NCBI RefSeq assembly: GCF_035610345.1
Contig: NZ_CP141213.1
Coordinates: 1,674,001 to 1,738,000, forward strand
Direction of reading: 5' to 3'
Length of the DNA: 64,000 bases
Source: Sinorhizobium meliloti
Lineage (GTDB): Bacteria; Pseudomonadota; Alphaproteobacteria; Rhizobiales; Rhizobiaceae
In this document: positions 28,133 to 36,852 of the stretch, one piece after another
How the letters are laid out: each line of letters starts with the position of its first letter
Numbering within the stretch: the stretch's first letter is position 1
Notes under the pieces: model-generated
Seen by the model: only the letters and a program-made list of their open reading frames with translations
Told to the model about the DNA's origin: nothing
Databases searched by the model: none
Program-made: the position numbers and the translations under genes

Positions 28133-28213
28133 ATGCACTCACTCAATCTCGCTGGCATCCTAATTCTTCTTGCTGTCATTGCAATATTCGCCCTTGCATG
28201 GATCGCACTTTGA
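28133..28213 (+). CDS. 26-aa single-helix membrane peptide
   Basis: ATG at 28133 opens a 26-residue product, MHSLNLAGILILLAVIAIFA and onward, almost wholly hydrophobic, ending in a Trp-containing tail. It is one membrane helix with no charged residues. A purine-rich AAGAAGAA run lies just upstream. Small membrane peptides of this kind are frequent in rhizobia and often missed. Expression is not proven. Confidence 0.45.
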   Translation: MHSLNLAGILILLAVIAIFALAWIAL

Positions 28214-29202
28214 GACGCGGCGCCCCCTCGAAAGCGCCAGGCGACCTAGTTTTCTTTGGAACCATTCACTACGCTCGCGCTCGGAGGGCACCGCTAACTA
28301 ATGCGGGCTGCTGATGGGAGATCAGCGTGACGTTCTCCAGAACTTTTCAGGCAGCGCCCTTTCTCGCTTCAGGGTGCTGCCGCTCTTTCCTCCACTTACA
28401 GTACCTTGAGTTTTCGGGCCAATCAGAACACGGCGAGATAATCGCCCTGGGCAATGATTTGAGCGCCAATTCCGCCGCGACCTGTCGATCCTGTCTACCG
28501 CATGTACAGGATCGACATTTTGGCAGCGCCCCAAGACCCTCCCGGGGCGCTGGCGTCCGTATCCCCATTTTTTTGGACAGGATCGAAACCCGCGTTTGCC
28601 GCTTGGGGGTTAATCTGCGGCCGTCGCCGCCTCGACCCGTATCGCCGTCCCGTTGAAGTGCGCGGCGTCCAGGAACCCGCGAGGGAATTGCCAAGCCCTT
28701 CGGGGCTTCCGATATTCGACGACGAGATGCTGCAATCTCCGGCGATCACGCCATTCCTCACCCAGACGCTCTACGCCATCCAACTCGAACTGCGGCGGGC
28801 CTGCGACCGCGATCGGCGAAGGCACGGAAAATCTCGGGCGCCCTGCTGGCGCGCTATCATTTCGAGCCGCTGAAGCAAGTTGGCACCTCATGCCGTCCGG
28901 ATCGGGAAAGGTCGTTTGAGCAGCAGTTTGGTGTAGGGCGGGAGCGCGAAAATCTTGATGCCCAGACTAGGTGACATAGCTCGAGGGGCCAATCCGGATG
29001 AGTGACCAGGGCACCCGGGCTGCACCAGATGGAGCAGCTTCGACTTGGCCCTCGGTCGGGCGGAGCCGAACGGTTCTGATCTGAGCATCAGCCGCACTGC
29101 AAGCCGCGCCATGAGCACAGCCGCGGCACTGACCTGGAATTGACACGTGCACACACGCATCGTGACGAGCCATCACTGCTTTGAGTTGTTCAGGGGAAAC
29201 TT
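28214..29202. other. gene-poor stretch of about 1 kb
   Basis: Several overlapping frames are open on both strands (for example 28502-28873 plus), but none has a ribosome site, a family resemblance or consistent codon use. The part around 28700-28880 could be a worn gene, because a protein-like stretch continues across a frame change near 28830, but I cannot name it. Confidence 0.4.
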
Positions 29203-29421
29203 CTAGTGTTGGGTGACTATTGACTCAAGCTCATGGCGTTTTAATTCCTCGATTGCTTCGAGTGCTTCTTCGGCTGACCAGCCTGCAGACACCGCCGCCT
29301 CCAGCAACTTGGCCTCCGCCTCCTGCTCGAGTTTCATGTACAAAGGCTCTAATGCCTCCTGGACCGTTAGAATGTGCTCATCCGGAGCTACGACATGGAC
29401 AAATGAAGTTGAGGGCGACAT
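29203..29421 (-). CDS. small acidic helical protein
   Basis: The 72-aa protein is acidic and mostly helical in character: HILTVQEALEPLYMKLEQEA, then SAEEALEAIEELKRHELES. A strong GAGGAAGG ribosome site lies just before the ATG. No family recognised. Divergent from the thermonuclease gene by 90 bp. Confidence 0.66.
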   Translation of the reverse strand: MSPSTSFVHVVAPDEHILTVQEALEPLYMKLEQEAEAKLLEAAVSAGWSAEEALEAIEELKRHELESIVTQH

Positions 29422-29511
29422 GGCACAAACCTTCCTCCTTCACACTGACGTGTTCCGACAAAACTCCAAACGTTGGCGTCTGTTCCACCGGATACAATCT
29501 TTGACGGTTGG

Positions 29512-30021
29512 ATGAACTCGCATCGGTCGATTGGCGTCACTCTGGCTCTTCTACTTATCGCGCATTCCACGTTTGCGGCCGATCCGATCACCGGACGCGC
29601 GACCGTGATTGACGGTGACACGATCGAGATCCAAGGCGAGCGCATCCGCATGCACGGTGTCGATGCGCCGGAGAGCTGGCAGAAATGCGAGAATGACGAC
29701 GGCAGCAGCTATCGGTGCGGAAGAGAGGCGGCCCAAGAACTCGCTCGGTTTCTTGCCGAGTCCCGCCCTACCCGCTGCGAGTTCGTTGAGCGCGATCGAT
29801 ATAAGCGGTTCGTGGGAATCTGCTTCCGCTCCGATGGCCGAGACGTCAATCGCTGGCTGGTTGAGAGCGGCAATGCTGTGGATTGGACGCGGTATAGCAA
29901 TGGCGCCTACGCCAATGCTCAAGAGCGCGCAAGGTCTCAAAGGGCCGGAATCTGGCGCGGCAATTTCGAGCTGCCTTGCAATGCTCGCGCCGCGCGTGCA
30001 AAGCGCGAGGCATCCTGCTAA
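29512..30021 (+). CDS. secreted thermonuclease-family (SNase-like) protein
   Basis: The protein (about 169 aa) has a signal peptide (GVTLALLLIAHSTFA) followed by an SNase-like OB-fold: GRATVIDGDTIEIQGERIRM, HGVDAPE, CGREAAQEL, ERDRYKRFVGICF and NRWLVESGNAV. The DGDT and RYKR elements correspond to active-site regions of staphylococcal nuclease. Four or more Cys suggest disulfides outside the cytoplasm. The start at 29512 begins the signal peptide; an in-frame TTG at 29473 lacks support. Confidence 0.87.
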   Translation: MNSHRSIGVTLALLLIAHSTFAADPITGRATVIDGDTIEIQGERIRMHGVDAPESWQKCENDDGSSYRCGREAAQELARFLAESRPTRCEFVERDRYKRFVGICFRSDGRDVNRWLVESGNAVDWTRYSNGAYANAQERARSQRAGIWRGNFELPCNARAARAKREASC

Positions 30022-30043
30022 CGCGAGATTTTCATGCCGACCA

Positions 30044-30349
30044 ATGAAGCCGCCGACGGACACGCGTTCGATCGACCGCGAAATCGAAGCGCGGCTCCGA
30101 TCCACGGGCAGAGTGTTAGGCGTAAGTCAAATCTTGGCGAAAAAAGTTGGCGTCACCTTCCAGCAAATCCAGAAATGCGAAAAGGGTATAAACCGCCTGT
30201 CGGCGGGGATGCTCGTGAAGGTCTGCCAATCGCTAGAGGTAAGCCCCCTGGGGATCCTCGCCGCCCACCTCCAGCATGGACGACCGGTAGCCGCATGGAC
30301 TGGCTCCAAGAAAGATTGCTTACGGCCGAGCGAAAGCTGTCTGGGGTAA
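30044..30349 (+). CDS. short XRE-type helix-turn-helix protein
   Basis: The 101-aa product carries an XRE-like fold: IDREIEARLR, then GVSQILAKKVGVTFQQIQKC (helices 2-3), EKGINRLSAGML and VCQSLEVSPLGILAAHL. It is one or two residues short between helix 1 and helix 2 compared with the rhizobial consensus (LSQxxLAxKLG), so the fold may be damaged. It starts 22 bp after the nuclease gene. Its C-terminal 25 residues are unlike the family. It could be a functional short regulator or a decaying one. Confidence 0.6.
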   Translation: MKPPTDTRSIDREIEARLRSTGRVLGVSQILAKKVGVTFQQIQKCEKGINRLSAGMLVKVCQSLEVSPLGILAAHLQHGRPVAAWTGSKKDCLRPSESCLG

Positions 30350-30438
30350 GACGCGCCTTGAAGACGAATGATGCGATCCTGCCGCTTACCCGTAAACAAC
30401 CGAGACGAAATATAAAACGACTTGCGCTCTCTAATCTC

Positions 30439-30669
30439 TCACTCTTTGCAGTCGATGCACAGGCTGACCCACTTCCGTTCAAAAGCGTAAATGCTCTCGT
30501 CAGTGGAATGCCGATGGCACAGGTCTAGGATGCCGTCCGCCGACGTGGCGGCGACGGCGAGTGCGTATAGCTGCCGAGCCTCGTCATGTCGGAAACCTGT
30601 CCCTCGGGTGTTGACCTTCACAACTTGCACTTCCGGCGTACCAGCCTGTTGGCCGGCATAGAGCTGCAT
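30439..30669 (-). CDS. hypothetical small protein
   Basis: A 76-aa frame with protein-like stretches (DEARQLYALAVAATSADGIL and STDESIYAFERKW) and three Cys in its second half. No good ribosome site is visible before the ATG, and no family is recognised. Kept only because its amino-acid pattern looks coding. Confidence 0.3.
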   Translation of the reverse strand: MQLYAGQQAGTPEVQVVKVNTRGTGFRHDEARQLYALAVAATSADGILDLCHRHSTDESIYAFERKWVSLCIDCKE

Positions 30670-30905
30670 GCGGGCGCGCGGTGCGAACGCGCGCGCACTA
30701 AAAGGTAGCCTCGGAAGTCCGCCGCGTGCTCCGACCGGTGCAGTCTCGGAAATTTATGGGGTTTCCTCGAAGCGGCGAGACGAAATTGTGAACGTTCTCA
30801 AACGCCCCACGAACAACGGACCATAGTCCGATACCCAAGCATTCGGTGCTGCTGTAGCTTCTGCGTTCCGCGTTCTGTTTCTCGTAATGATTGTGGAGTT
30901 TTGCC

Positions 30906-30995
30906 GTGATTAAGATCTTCGTTTTGGCGACGACGCTGGTAATGGTTGGCTTCTGGGGTTCTGTCGGCGTTCTGATCTATCGGCTGCTTACGTGA
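30906..30995 (+). CDS. 29-aa single-helix membrane peptide
   Basis: GTG at 30906 opens a 29-residue product, starting (M)IKIFVLATTLVMVGFWGSV and ending YRLLT: a single membrane helix with basic residues at both ends. GGAG lies 8 bp before the GTG. It is one of three such mini-proteins in this region. Confidence 0.5.
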   Translation: MIKIFVLATTLVMVGFWGSVGVLIYRLLT

Positions 30996-31104
30996 TTTCG
31001 AAGAGGAATGCTTAAACGTGCAGGTTACCCTTGCAGGGTGGCGGAATCTTCAGCCGTCCCCTATAGTTTTCTTGCGGCAATGGAGGTTGCCCAAGGAGGA
31101 TCAT

Positions 31105-31197
31105 ATGAGCGACACCGCTTTTGGGTTTCTGCTAGCGGCTGAACTGTCAGCCTTGCTGTGGACCGCACTGCTCATGGCCGCCTTTTCAGTTTTCTGA
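31105..31197 (+). CDS. 30-aa single-helix membrane peptide
   Basis: ATG at 31105 has an excellent AAGGAGG ribosome site. The 30-residue product, MSDTAFGFLLAAELSALLWT onward, is hydrophobic with a short polar start, so it should sit in the membrane. No family recognised. The strong translation signal makes it the best supported of the three small peptides. Confidence 0.6.
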   Translation: MSDTAFGFLLAAELSALLWTALLMAAFSVF

Positions 31198-31569
31198 AAA
31201 TCGTTGGTCTTACCCGAAGCAAAATCTATTCGGCCGATCTTGTTTCGTCACGCGTGAGTGTGCGGCAGTAGTTGCAATCTTCAGTCGTTGCATCTATGGC
31301 CGCTTTCGCTGAAGAGTACGTGCCGAGTTCTCACGTCCTATCGCGTCGCGAGGAGGAAAGCTTCGCTGCTATCGTTGCCGCCGCGTAGGTTCCAAAAGGG
31401 ATTCAGCGTGAGAGTCGCTGTCCGTACTAACCACCGCCGCCGCTATCCAACTGGCACCTCCTATTTTGATGGTGCCTGGGAAGCCGCCAGGCCATGGACT
31501 CATTTTGTCCCATCCCCTTGAAGGATGGATGCCGGAGCCCTGTCATCGGTGTACAGACTCAAAGCGTGC
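31198..31569. other. gene-free stretch
   Basis: About 370 bp with no supported gene. It lies between the mini-protein at 31105 and the decayed MocR gene and may contain the unrecognisable end of the latter. Confidence 0.35.
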
Positions 31570-31998
31570 GTGAGCAGAAGCCCTGACTCGGCGCCGCCAG
31601 GCGACACATACCAAAGCGAAAGCGGCGCCGGAAACATGCCGGATGTCAACGCTTCACGTGCCAGGGCCACGTCCGGTGCCCCTCACGGCCAAACCGGGTG
31701 CCGCAACATGTTGAGCGCCGACAGATGCAGCAATACAATCCAGAACCGCCTGCCGCTTGGCGGCATAGATTCGTTTGGTGCGCCGGAGGTGGCGGATATA
31801 GTGGCTCGCATGCATGAACTCGGCGGTCGCGAGTTGTACCGCGGGCCGAGGTGCCGGCGCGAGACATGCTGCCACTTCGGCGAACTCAGGGGTCAGTGCG
31901 ACTGGTGCGACGAGAAAGCCGAGCCGAAGGGTCGGGCTGATCGTCTTGCTGAACGAGCCGATGTGGATGACGCGTCCGTCCCGGTCGAAGGACGCGGG
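31570..31998 (-). pseudogene. MocR-family (GntR-aminotransferase) regulator remnant
   Basis: The minus strand encodes the C-terminal aminotransferase-like part of a MocR regulator: VIHIGSFSKTISPTLRLGFL (PLP-lysine region), PAVQLATAEFM, HYIRHLRRTKRIYA. Then a frame change and DVALAREALTSG, PAPLSLWYVSPGG, SGLLL. The HTH and the first half of the aminotransferase domain are absent, and a frameshift near 31660 breaks what is left. The right end abuts a decayed cupin gene on the other strand. MocR genes are often divergent from the gene they control, so the pair may once have been an operator-linked unit. Confidence 0.85.
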
Positions 31999-32013
31999 CG
32001 CCACGCTGCGGGT

Positions 32014-32296
32014 AAGTCGCTGATCGTCGTGGAAGTTGACTATGCACCGGGCGTAGCTTCCCCGCCGCACAGACACGCCGGATCGGCCTACATCTATGCC
32101 TACGTGCTCTCGGGAGAGATCGAGTCGAAGGTAGATACGGCGAGACGCGCATCTACAAGGCCGGCGAGAGTTGGTCCGAGGCGCCCGGCGCGATCCATTC
32201 GGTCAGCCGCAACGCGAGCAAGGCCACGCCCGCAAAGTTGCTGGCGTGTTCGTCGTCAACTCCGACGACAGGAAGCTCACCACACCAATCAAATAA
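32014..32296 (+). pseudogene. cupin-domain protein remnant
   Basis: On the plus strand a cupin is readable in three frames in order: SLIVVEVDYAPGVASPPHRH and YVLSGEIESKVD, then after a frame change GETRIYKAGESWSEAPGAIH, then after another VFVVNSDDRKLTTPIK and a stop. The metal-binding HRH and the later His (AIH) are still there. The N-terminus, including any signal peptide, is missing and replaced by MocR-derived sequence. It is therefore a dead gene with a 5' deletion and two frameshifts. Confidence 0.85.
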
Positions 32297-32876
32297 ATAG
32301 AATGATTTTGATCAATGAGGAACAGGGTCGTCTACAACCAGGCGTCGATCATTCGCCTCGTGACTACAGAAAAAGGAGTGTCGCGGGTCATCGGCGACCA
32401 CGAGAAGTGTGATCCGAATCAACCCGGAGTAGCTTGCGACACAGGAGGGTGAGATTACCCACCTTTTCCTTAGCCAGTGCTTGAGCATCCGTTCCGCACA
32501 GCCCGACGGTCTCCTGCCTCGCGCTTCTTGTTTCGCGCGCGCATGAGCGAACAATCTGCGCGAGACGATGCCGGAAGTCTTAGCGAACCGAATAAGTGTT
32601 CGCGGCACGCATGAGGTCGATCGCGGTTGTGGAGGCGCCTCCGACCTCGGCCCGGCACGTCCGAGTAATATCCACCGGCCGAGACACCCCCCTGGCAAAC
32701 CGACACCCGGACGGAAGCACGCCAGGTGGGTTTACGTCGATTATTAGACTAGAAGCGCGACTCTTCGAGCGCCATTTTCCGCGTTATGCCGTCGTGATCG
32801 GCATGAAAGTCGCTGATATACCCGATAAATTCGTTGCCATCAGCGGCTGCATCGGCAGCATGCAGCACTCCGGTAA
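32297..32876. other. gene-free stretch
   Basis: About 580 bp. The open frames present have no ribosome sites and no recognised relatives. Confidence 0.35.
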
Positions 32877-33185
32877 TCAGTCGTCGCAGGGCCACACCTT
32901 GCTCAATGCCAGAGGGACCAGCAAGGCGCCTGACCTATGTCCCTCCTCTGGATTATTGTTGACCCATTTACAGAGGACGTCGCGGACTTGCCCATATGTC
33001 ACGTCCCTGGCTGGGCAATAATCGATTGGAGGACCCACCGTCGCATATGCATCCATAATCCCGTCGATGTAGGCAAGTGCTATGGCAGGGTCATTCTCGC
33101 ACCACCGATTGATGTCATTGCCGTTAGACGCATGAGCATCGGACGCAGCTGTCATCAGGACCATAGCAATTCTTGCGACCTTCAT
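32877..33185 (-). CDS. Rap1a/Tai-like small secreted protein
   Basis: The 102-aa protein has a hydrophobic leader (ARIAMVLMTAASDAHA) and the Rap1a/Tai layout: NRWCENDPAIALAYIDGIMD, YCPARDVTYGQVRDVLCKW and a closing SKVWPCDD, with four Cys in the family positions. Named members neutralise type VI secretion amidase effectors in the periplasm; many rhizobial members have no known partner. No effector or secretion gene is adjacent, so an immunity role cannot be claimed. GAGG lies 8 bp before the ATG at 33185. Confidence 0.75.
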   Translation of the reverse strand: MKVARIAMVLMTAASDAHASNGNDINRWCENDPAIALAYIDGIMDAYATVGPPIDYCPARDVTYGQVRDVLCKWVNNNPEEGHRSGALLVPLALSKVWPCDD

Positions 33186-33919
33186 TGTAGACCTCGGCTG
33201 CACACTTGCTCGGCTCTAGCAAAGCCATCGATAATGCTCGAACCAACCGTCAGATCGTGGCATTTGGCCTCGGGCGGGAGGTCGCGTGGATGGTTACCAC
33301 CCGGGTTCCCATAAGCCGAGTCCCGCCGAAAATTTCAGCAGGGTTCAGCCGTCCTCAAGCGAGGACAGTCGTTTTATGCCTTTGACATCTTGATGATCCA
33401 GATCCTTGAGGACCTCGGATATCAAATATCTATTGAATATATCTGCTCAGGTGCGTGGAGTGAGACTGCCGGCTGCTGAGTTTTCGAGACCATTATTCTG
33501 TTCAAGAGACAGAACATCCATTGTCAAAATTTCCAATAGATGTAGACACCACCTCTCATAAAGATACCATCTAAGGGTGCCATTTGATAATATGGCAATC
33601 TATATAGGCCAGCGGTAATTGCCTTTCTGCTCAATCGTCACAAGCCAATGGCAGATAGGTCCGAATGGCAGGAAGGCCGGCATCTTCTGTCATCGGCTTG
33701 CGATTCGAGCTTAGATTCGCGCTCGAAAAGTTCGAGGCATCTGCGGTGCCATTCGATCATTCCCGGTGCGACCTAAGTGTCTATCCCCCTTCGCTGCTCT
33801 TCAGGGACGCGCCTGTGTCGTTATCCCGCCGCGTCAGACGAGCGAGGAGCGACGTCGGCGATGTGCCGAGACCGCGACGGGTGCCAGTGGCCTATTTGAT
33901 CTCGCCCCAGTTCCTTCAT
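33186..33919. other. gene-free AT-rich stretch
   Basis: About 730 bp with no supported gene. The central part (33360-33640) is markedly AT-rich relative to the window. A frame at 33665-33955 plus is open but overlaps the IS21 remnant and looks non-coding. Confidence 0.4.
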
Positions 33920-34265
33920 GTTGGTGAAGTCAGCCCCAGGCGGCCGGGCTCATGAACATGGCGAAAGACGACTTCCTGCTCGTCGCCATTGATCGCGCGC
34001 CAGGAACGGATCCGCCGTTCCGACGAACGCCTTCGCTGACGTCGGGATGGCGGCGCAACATCTCCTCGAACACGTCGACCGGACGAATTCCAGGTGCCGC
34101 TTTCAGCAGCCACACGACCTCTGCATCGAAGATGTCGGCGAGTGGGTCGGGACGCCGACGACCGCGCGGCTTCTGCATTTGTGAGGCAGATGCGTGTTCT
34201 TCTCGATGCGACAGGCCCGTTGCTCTGCTGAGCGACGCCTTCGCGGCGACGCCCTCAACCCCGTG
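33920..34265 (-). pseudogene. IS21-family transposase (IstA) remnant
   Basis: The minus strand gives an IstA fragment in several frames: GVEGVAAKASLS, then QKPRGRRRPDPLADIFDAEV and AAPGIRPVDVFEEMLRRHPD in one frame, and after a frameshift near 34030 SERRIRSWRAINGDEQEVVF and HVHEPGRLGL in another. This covers the region just before the DDE catalytic domain; the catalytic domain and IstB are missing. It is a small scar of an old insertion. Confidence 0.85.
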
Positions 34266-34799
34266 CTCTCTCTGATGGCCCAAAGGTGGTTCCCCGTTCT
34301 TCGAAGAGCCCAAGTTACCGGTTGAACCGCAATCATCAGATGAATCGGCGGCAGCACCGGTAGAACTCCGTTCGGGCTCCGCCCCCTCTGTGTTCCACCG
34401 CTGCTGCCGAGTCTCATCTTGATTGACGCTTCGTCTCATCTTGGTTGTCGCGCTGCACACAGTCGTTCGCCTCTCAGTTCCCGCACAGCGTGCTCCCCAG
34501 CGGGACATGGAACTAGGCCGTAAACTCATAAACGGACTTAATCGGGAAGAAGACGATTCGAAAGCGTTCGAGGGAGCGGAAGAACGGGGCCACGGCTCGC
34601 GGATGACCCTGGAAGCATCCGGGGGGCGTGACTTTGCTAATATTCAAGGCTCCGCCAAATTCTTTGGTTCGTCATTCGCCGCATCGGTATTTGCGCATGA
34701 GCCGCACGAGCCCATCGATGTCGTGTGCGTGCCAATGAAGATGGCACGAGCATAAGGGCGCTTGTCGTAGAGGCGGTGCGCTGACCGGCAGCAAGGCCC
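34266..34799. other. gene-free stretch
   Basis: About 530 bp without a convincing gene. A plus frame at 34423-34755 is open but has no ribosome site. Terminal repeats of the IS21 element were not found. Confidence 0.35.
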
Positions 34800-35705
34800 T
34801 TATTGCTGGTCGGACCCAAGCACATCCAGGAGCCAGACGAGACCGGCGTCCATGAGCGCCGACTTCGGCACGACCGCCTGGATGCTTGACGCGCCAAGAT
34901 CCAGCGGCAGCTTTGCGGTGCCGACGGCAAAGCGCTCCGCATGCATCTCGACGAAGCGCCTGGGCAGGACGCAGACGAGCTCAGTCCTCGTGAGGAGGTC
35001 GAGTGCCAGCAGGAAGTTCGGGACGGCCAGGGCCACACGGCGGGAAAGGCCGCGGCTTGCGAGCAGTTCGTCAACGACGCCCGAGGGATCGCCTCGCGGT
35101 GCGACGAGCAGGTGCTGCATGCGGCAATAGTTTTCGAGCGTAGGTTTCTTCGAAAAGGGATGGCCGCTCCGCGCCGCGACCACGAACTCCTCCTCGTAAA
35201 GCCTTTGCGCGGCGAAGCGGGCGGGCAGTTCGTAGAAAGGCGCGATCGCTACATCGATCAACCGCCCGTCGAGATCGGAAAACGCCGTCTCCATCTGCAT
35301 GTGCCGCACGACGAGATCAATGCTTGGCGCCTTGCGGGCGATTTCGTCAAGCAGCGGCGGCAGGAACACCGAGAAGCCATCGGCCGTGCCGATTGTGAAG
35401 CGGCGGCGTGAGCGCGCCGGCTCGAAAGGTTCAGCGGTGGAGATGACGCTTCGCACCCGCGCGAGAATATCGCCGATCGGCGCCGCCAGTTCCCTGGCGC
35501 GCTCGGTCGGTACCACGCCCTTCGGGGTCTTCAGGAACAGCGGATCGTTGAGCAGCCGCCGCAAGCGGCCGAGACCGTGGCTGACGGCGGAAGCGGAAAG
35601 GTTCAGCCTTTCAGCGGCGCGGCCGACATTCCGCTCCTCAATCACCGTCTCGAAGAGCACCAGCAGGTTGAGGTCCGCGCGCGAGAGATCAATCTCATTC
35701 AGCAT
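34800..35705 (-). CDS. LysR family transcriptional regulator
   Basis: The 301-aa protein has the LysR winged helix at residues 9-68 (NLLVLFETVIEERNVGRAAE, LSASAVSHGLGRLR, GVVPTERA) and a substrate-binding domain (RFTIGTADGFSVFLPPLL and onward) of the NodD/NahR-like subgroup. It is divergent from the DUF924 gene across about 57 bp that hold a dyad, so autoregulation and control of that gene are likely. The inducer is unknown. Confidence 0.93.
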   Translation of the reverse strand: MLNEIDLSRADLNLLVLFETVIEERNVGRAAERLNLSASAVSHGLGRLRRLLNDPLFLKTPKGVVPTERARELAAPIGDILARVRSVISTAEPFEPARSRRRFTIGTADGFSVFLPPLLDEIARKAPSIDLVVRHMQMETAFSDLDGRLIDVAIAPFYELPARFAAQRLYEEEFVVAARSGHPFSKKPTLENYCRMQHLLVAPRGDPSGVVDELLASRGLSRRVALAVPNFLLALDLLTRTELVCVLPRRFVEMHAERFAVGTAKLPLDLGASSIQAVVPKSALMDAGLVWLLDVLGSDQQ

Positions 35706-35706
35706 A

Positions 35707-35736
35707 ATGATGAAATCATATCACTTCATTCATCAT
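35707..35736. promoter_or_regulatory. candidate LysR operator dyad
   Basis: An imperfect inverted repeat, ATGATGAA then a short centre and TTCATTCATCAT, fills the gap between the divergent LysR and DUF924 genes. LysR-type proteins bind such dyads overlapping both promoters. Confidence 0.45.
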
Positions 35737-35762
35737 GAGCAAAGGACTAGTTGGTCGAGGTC

Positions 35763-36470
35763 ATGGAGGCCACACGGTCTCCCGACACCCAAGCGGAGGA
35801 ACAGTTGAGCGATTTCATCGGGTACATTGAAGCCCTGGCGCTGCGCAGCTTGCAGCGCGCAGAGGCGCAATTCCGCGCGCCGGCGCTTGTCGATCCGGGA
35901 TTCAACACACGGCTGCGCCAGGCGCTTGCCGGGGAGGATGAGGCGGCGGCCGTCATCTCCTTCTGGCGGGAGGCGGGACCTGCGCGATGGTTTGCCAAGG
36001 AGGCCGAATTCGACCGCGCCTTTTGCGAGCGCTTCCTCGCTGCCCATGAGGCTGCGGCACGCGGTGCGCTTCTGAACTGGACAACTTCGCCAGAGAAAAC
36101 GCTGGCGCTCCTTCTTCTCCTCGACCAGTTCCCGCGCAACGCCTTTCGCGGCACGGCTCGCATGTATCAGACCGACTCTCTGGCGCTCGGCATCGCACGC
36201 GCCGCGGTGAACGCAGGTTATGATCTCAGAGGGCCGGCCGACCTGCAGCTCTTCTTCTATCTTCCCTTTGGCCATTCGGAGGACCTCGTTGACCAGGAGC
36301 GATCGGTCGAGCTTGCCGGACGCCTCGGCGAACCGAGTCTTTCCCACGCCAAGGGTCACCGCGACATCATCCACCGCTTCGGCCGCTTTCCGCACCGGAA
36401 CGGGATCCTAGCGCGGACGATGAAGGAGGAGGAGCAGCGATTTCTAGATGAGGGTGGCTTTGCGGGGTGA
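35763..36470 (+). CDS. DUF924 family protein
   Basis: The protein (235 aa) has the DUF924 core: VISFWREAGPARWFAKEAEF, FCERFLAAHEAA, LALLLLLDQFPRNAFRGTAR and LFFYLPFGHSEDL. Family function is unknown; the fold is TPR-like all-helical. About 70 residues precede the usual start of the family, so either the real start is further in or this member has an extra helical N-terminus. ATG 35763 is used; a TTG at 35751 is also possible. It is divergent from a LysR gene. Confidence 0.87.
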   Translation: MEATRSPDTQAEEQLSDFIGYIEALALRSLQRAEAQFRAPALVDPGFNTRLRQALAGEDEAAAVISFWREAGPARWFAKEAEFDRAFCERFLAAHEAAARGALLNWTTSPEKTLALLLLLDQFPRNAFRGTARMYQTDSLALGIARAAVNAGYDLRGPADLQLFFYLPFGHSEDLVDQERSVELAGRLGEPSLSHAKGHRDIIHRFGRFPHRNGILARTMKEEEQRFLDEGGFAG

Positions 36471-36516
36471 GGGACGCTCTGCGAGGAACGTCCCTGCGGT
36501 GGCAGATGGAGGTCAC

Positions 36517-36852
36517 TTCCGGGGTAAAGGATCATGCCACCGTGATGGACGCCGTCGATGAATTCCCCGTCGGCCGTGAAGCCCGTGTCGTCCCAGAGTC
36601 GACGTAATTGCCGCGATTTCATAGCGCCCCCGATAGACGCTTTCGCGCTTTCCGCCGCTTCGTTGTAGCGACCACCCGGCAGCAGCTCATACCGCATGTG
36701 GCCATCGGGCGCGACCCATGTGCCTACTTAGGTTGGTCGTATTGCCCCTGCGTAGATGCCTTCGAATTGTTGTCCACGTCGGCAAATGCCTTTGAAACGA
36801 TGACGAGCGGGACGATAGCGGCAACGAGTGCGAGAGTCCGGCAATAATTCAT
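36517..36852 (-). pseudogene. Atu4866-domain exported protein, broken
   Basis: Reading down the minus strand, an intact signal peptide comes first (start 36852: MNYCRTLALVAAIVPLVIVS then KAFA) and a short linker that stops at 36724. In the next frame follow VGTWVAPDGHMRYELLPGG and RYNEA, then in a third frame VYRGRYEIA, and DDTGFTADGEFIDGV plus HHGGMILY in the second frame again. All these are pieces of an Atu4866-type protein in order. At least three indels break it, so it is probably a pseudogene; only a 42-aa secreted peptide could be made. It converges with the DUF924 gene. Confidence 0.8.
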
